A DNA stretch of 64,000 nt from an uncultured Bacteroidota bacterium (GTDB lineage: Bacteria > Bacteroidota > Bacteroidia > Chitinophagales > Chitinophagaceae), in NCBI GenBank assembly GCA_903831575.1, contig CAIKYB010000037.1, positions 1 through 64,000 on the forward strand, in the 5' to 3' direction. The notes under the pieces were generated by a model that saw nothing but the letters and a program-made list of their open reading frames with translations, had not been told where the DNA came from and ran no database searches. This document shows, piece by piece, positions 63,232-64,000 of the stretch. The translations under genes were made by a program, and so were the position numbers. The first letter of the stretch is position 1. Each line of letters starts with the position of its first letter.

Positions 63232-64000
63232 TTAAAAATCAATTTTATTCAAAGAATTTATTAATTCATTTGATGCTGTAAAATCATTTTCATTCCATCT
63301 TATTTCTTTATACGAATTTTTATTTTCTTTAATTTTAATTTGCCAATCATTTGAAGGAATTATTACTAATGAATCGGATAAAAATGCAGCCCAATAACTA
63401 AAAGAACTACTTTGAGAAAGGAATATTATTTTACTTTTACTCATTAATAGAATGTCAACAATATCTGGGTTTCTATTTGCTAATTTTACATTATCTATTT
63501 CTAATAAAGGTTGAATTTCATTTAAATCAGCATCTGAAAAAATAGTTACCGACAAATTTTTATTTGTATGTTTTCTAATTAATTCAATACCTTTTAGGTA
63601 GTGTGATAATGGGGTTATAGGGTTGCCTTTTTTAAAATCCCCTCTCCTAACATGGATACTAATACAACTAATTTTTTCTTTGTCAATTATTTTTTTAATT
63701 CTATAGTGTAATTTTTCTTCAATTTTTATTTTGATATACGATTGATAATCTCTTAACCCATAAAATAAATCGTTATGAATTTTATTCTTATTGAATATAT
63801 AAATCTTGTTATTATTTAAATCAACTTCTTTTAAATCTGGCTCATAAATAATTGTAGAAAATATTTTTTTGATATTTATTAATAATTTAGAAATAAAAGA
63901 AGACTCAATAAAATATTTATAATAAAATCTATTTCTAGATTCTCTTCTAATTAATGCACCCCACCTGAATCCACACCAAGATGAAGTGGTAAGTTCTAAT
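63232..64000 (-). CDS. GT11-like (alpha-1,2-fucosyltransferase type) glycosyltransferase, 5' end missing
   Basis: The frame stays open to the right edge, so only the last ~256 residues are seen. ISIHVRRGDF is the nucleotide-sugar (GDP-fucose) motif HxRRGD of family 11, followed by PLSHYLKGIE, VTIFSDADLN and IIFLSQSSSFSYWAAFLS, in the order seen in FutC-like enzymes. It is the most upstream visible gene of the exosortase/Wzy operon. Base composition is very A/T-rich, like the rest of this locus. Confidence 0.78.
   Translation of the reverse strand, partial: LELTTSSWCGFRWGALIRRESRNRFYYKYFIESSFISKLLINIKKIFSTIIYEPDLKEVDLNNNKIYIFNKNKIHNDLFYGLRDYQSYIKIKIEEKLHYRIKKIIDKEKISCISIHVRRGDFKKGNPITPLSHYLKGIELIRKHTNKNLSVTIFSDADLNEIQPLLEIDNVKLANRNPDIVDILLMSKSKIIFLSQSSSFSYWAAFLSDSLVIIPSNDWQIKIKENKNSYKEIRWNENDFTASNELINSLNKIDF

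Noticed and set aside
1-64000. Prophage, insertion sequence or integrative element
   Set aside because: No transposase, integrase or phage structural gene and no target-site duplication were seen; the tRNA-Leu is not followed by an integrase.

Overview
The window looks like the chromosome of a low-GC member of the Bacteroidota, most likely in or near the Chitinophagaceae. Five things support this: a 285-residue primary sigma factor (12721-13578); a large repeat protein with a type IX secretion C-terminal sorting domain (1538-5791); Bacteroidota lineage families (DUF4249, DUF3822, an OMP_b-brl_3-type barrel, a 620-residue UbiD); repeated TAnnTTTG -7 promoter boxes; and almost no Shine-Dalgarno signal. 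No rRNA, phage, insertion sequence or CRISPR array was seen. The only RNA gene recognised is tRNA-Leu(CAA) at 45214-45297.

Layout. 1-5.8 kb: two neighbouring surface proteins built from the same ~49-residue two-cysteine repeat. The first is cut by the window edge and ends in a dockerin-like calcium-binding pair. The second has 17 repeats, a recent 435-bp higher-order duplication and a T9SS tail. 5.8-12.5 kb (minus): an intergenic 23-bp repeat family, a HAD hydrolase, then a GT87 / GT2 / polysaccharide deacetylase / pgi operon and threonine aldolase. 12.7-18.7 kb (plus): rpoD, a DUF4249 lipoprotein, trxB-folB-TPR and an M1 peptidase. 18.9-28.7 kb: MATE exporter (minus), then DUF3822-rsmD-lpxK and a group of outer-membrane barrel, YHYH lipoprotein, MORN/YwqK-like lipoprotein and SCO protein that suggests copper handling. 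28.7-42.3 kb: DbpA-like helicase, gyrA, saccharopine dehydrogenase, EVE protein, sirtuin, LutA-like protein, ribH, TPR, pdhA, an IMPDH/GMPR-family enzyme, and recF with a DUF721 (DciA-type) gene. 42.3-56 kb: UbiD decarboxylase, a Zeta-like kinase with a tiny overlapping partner gene, tRNA-Leu, hscB, the lysine-ketoglutarate reductase half of the saccharopine pathway, trmN6, tsaD, an ABC permease, rseP-dxr, a GH3-family enzyme and mtaB. 56-64 kb (minus): an exopolysaccharide locus with a PHP-type phosphatase, four glycosyltransferases, a WcaF-like acyltransferase, an exosortase, a Wzy-like protein and an FkbM methyltransferase. It runs off the right edge.

Points worth following up: (i) several genes have a TAnnTTTG box ending exactly four bases before the start ATG, which predicts leaderless mRNAs; (ii) an exosortase sits inside a polysaccharide operon with no visible sorting substrate; (iii) a Zeta-like kinase overlaps an unannotated-size 53-codon gene; (iv) the two halves of the animal/plant LKR-SDH lysine-degrading enzyme lie as separate genes 11 kb apart; (v) intergenic gaps repeatedly carry TTGATTGG / CCAATCAA low-complexity tracts oriented with transcription.
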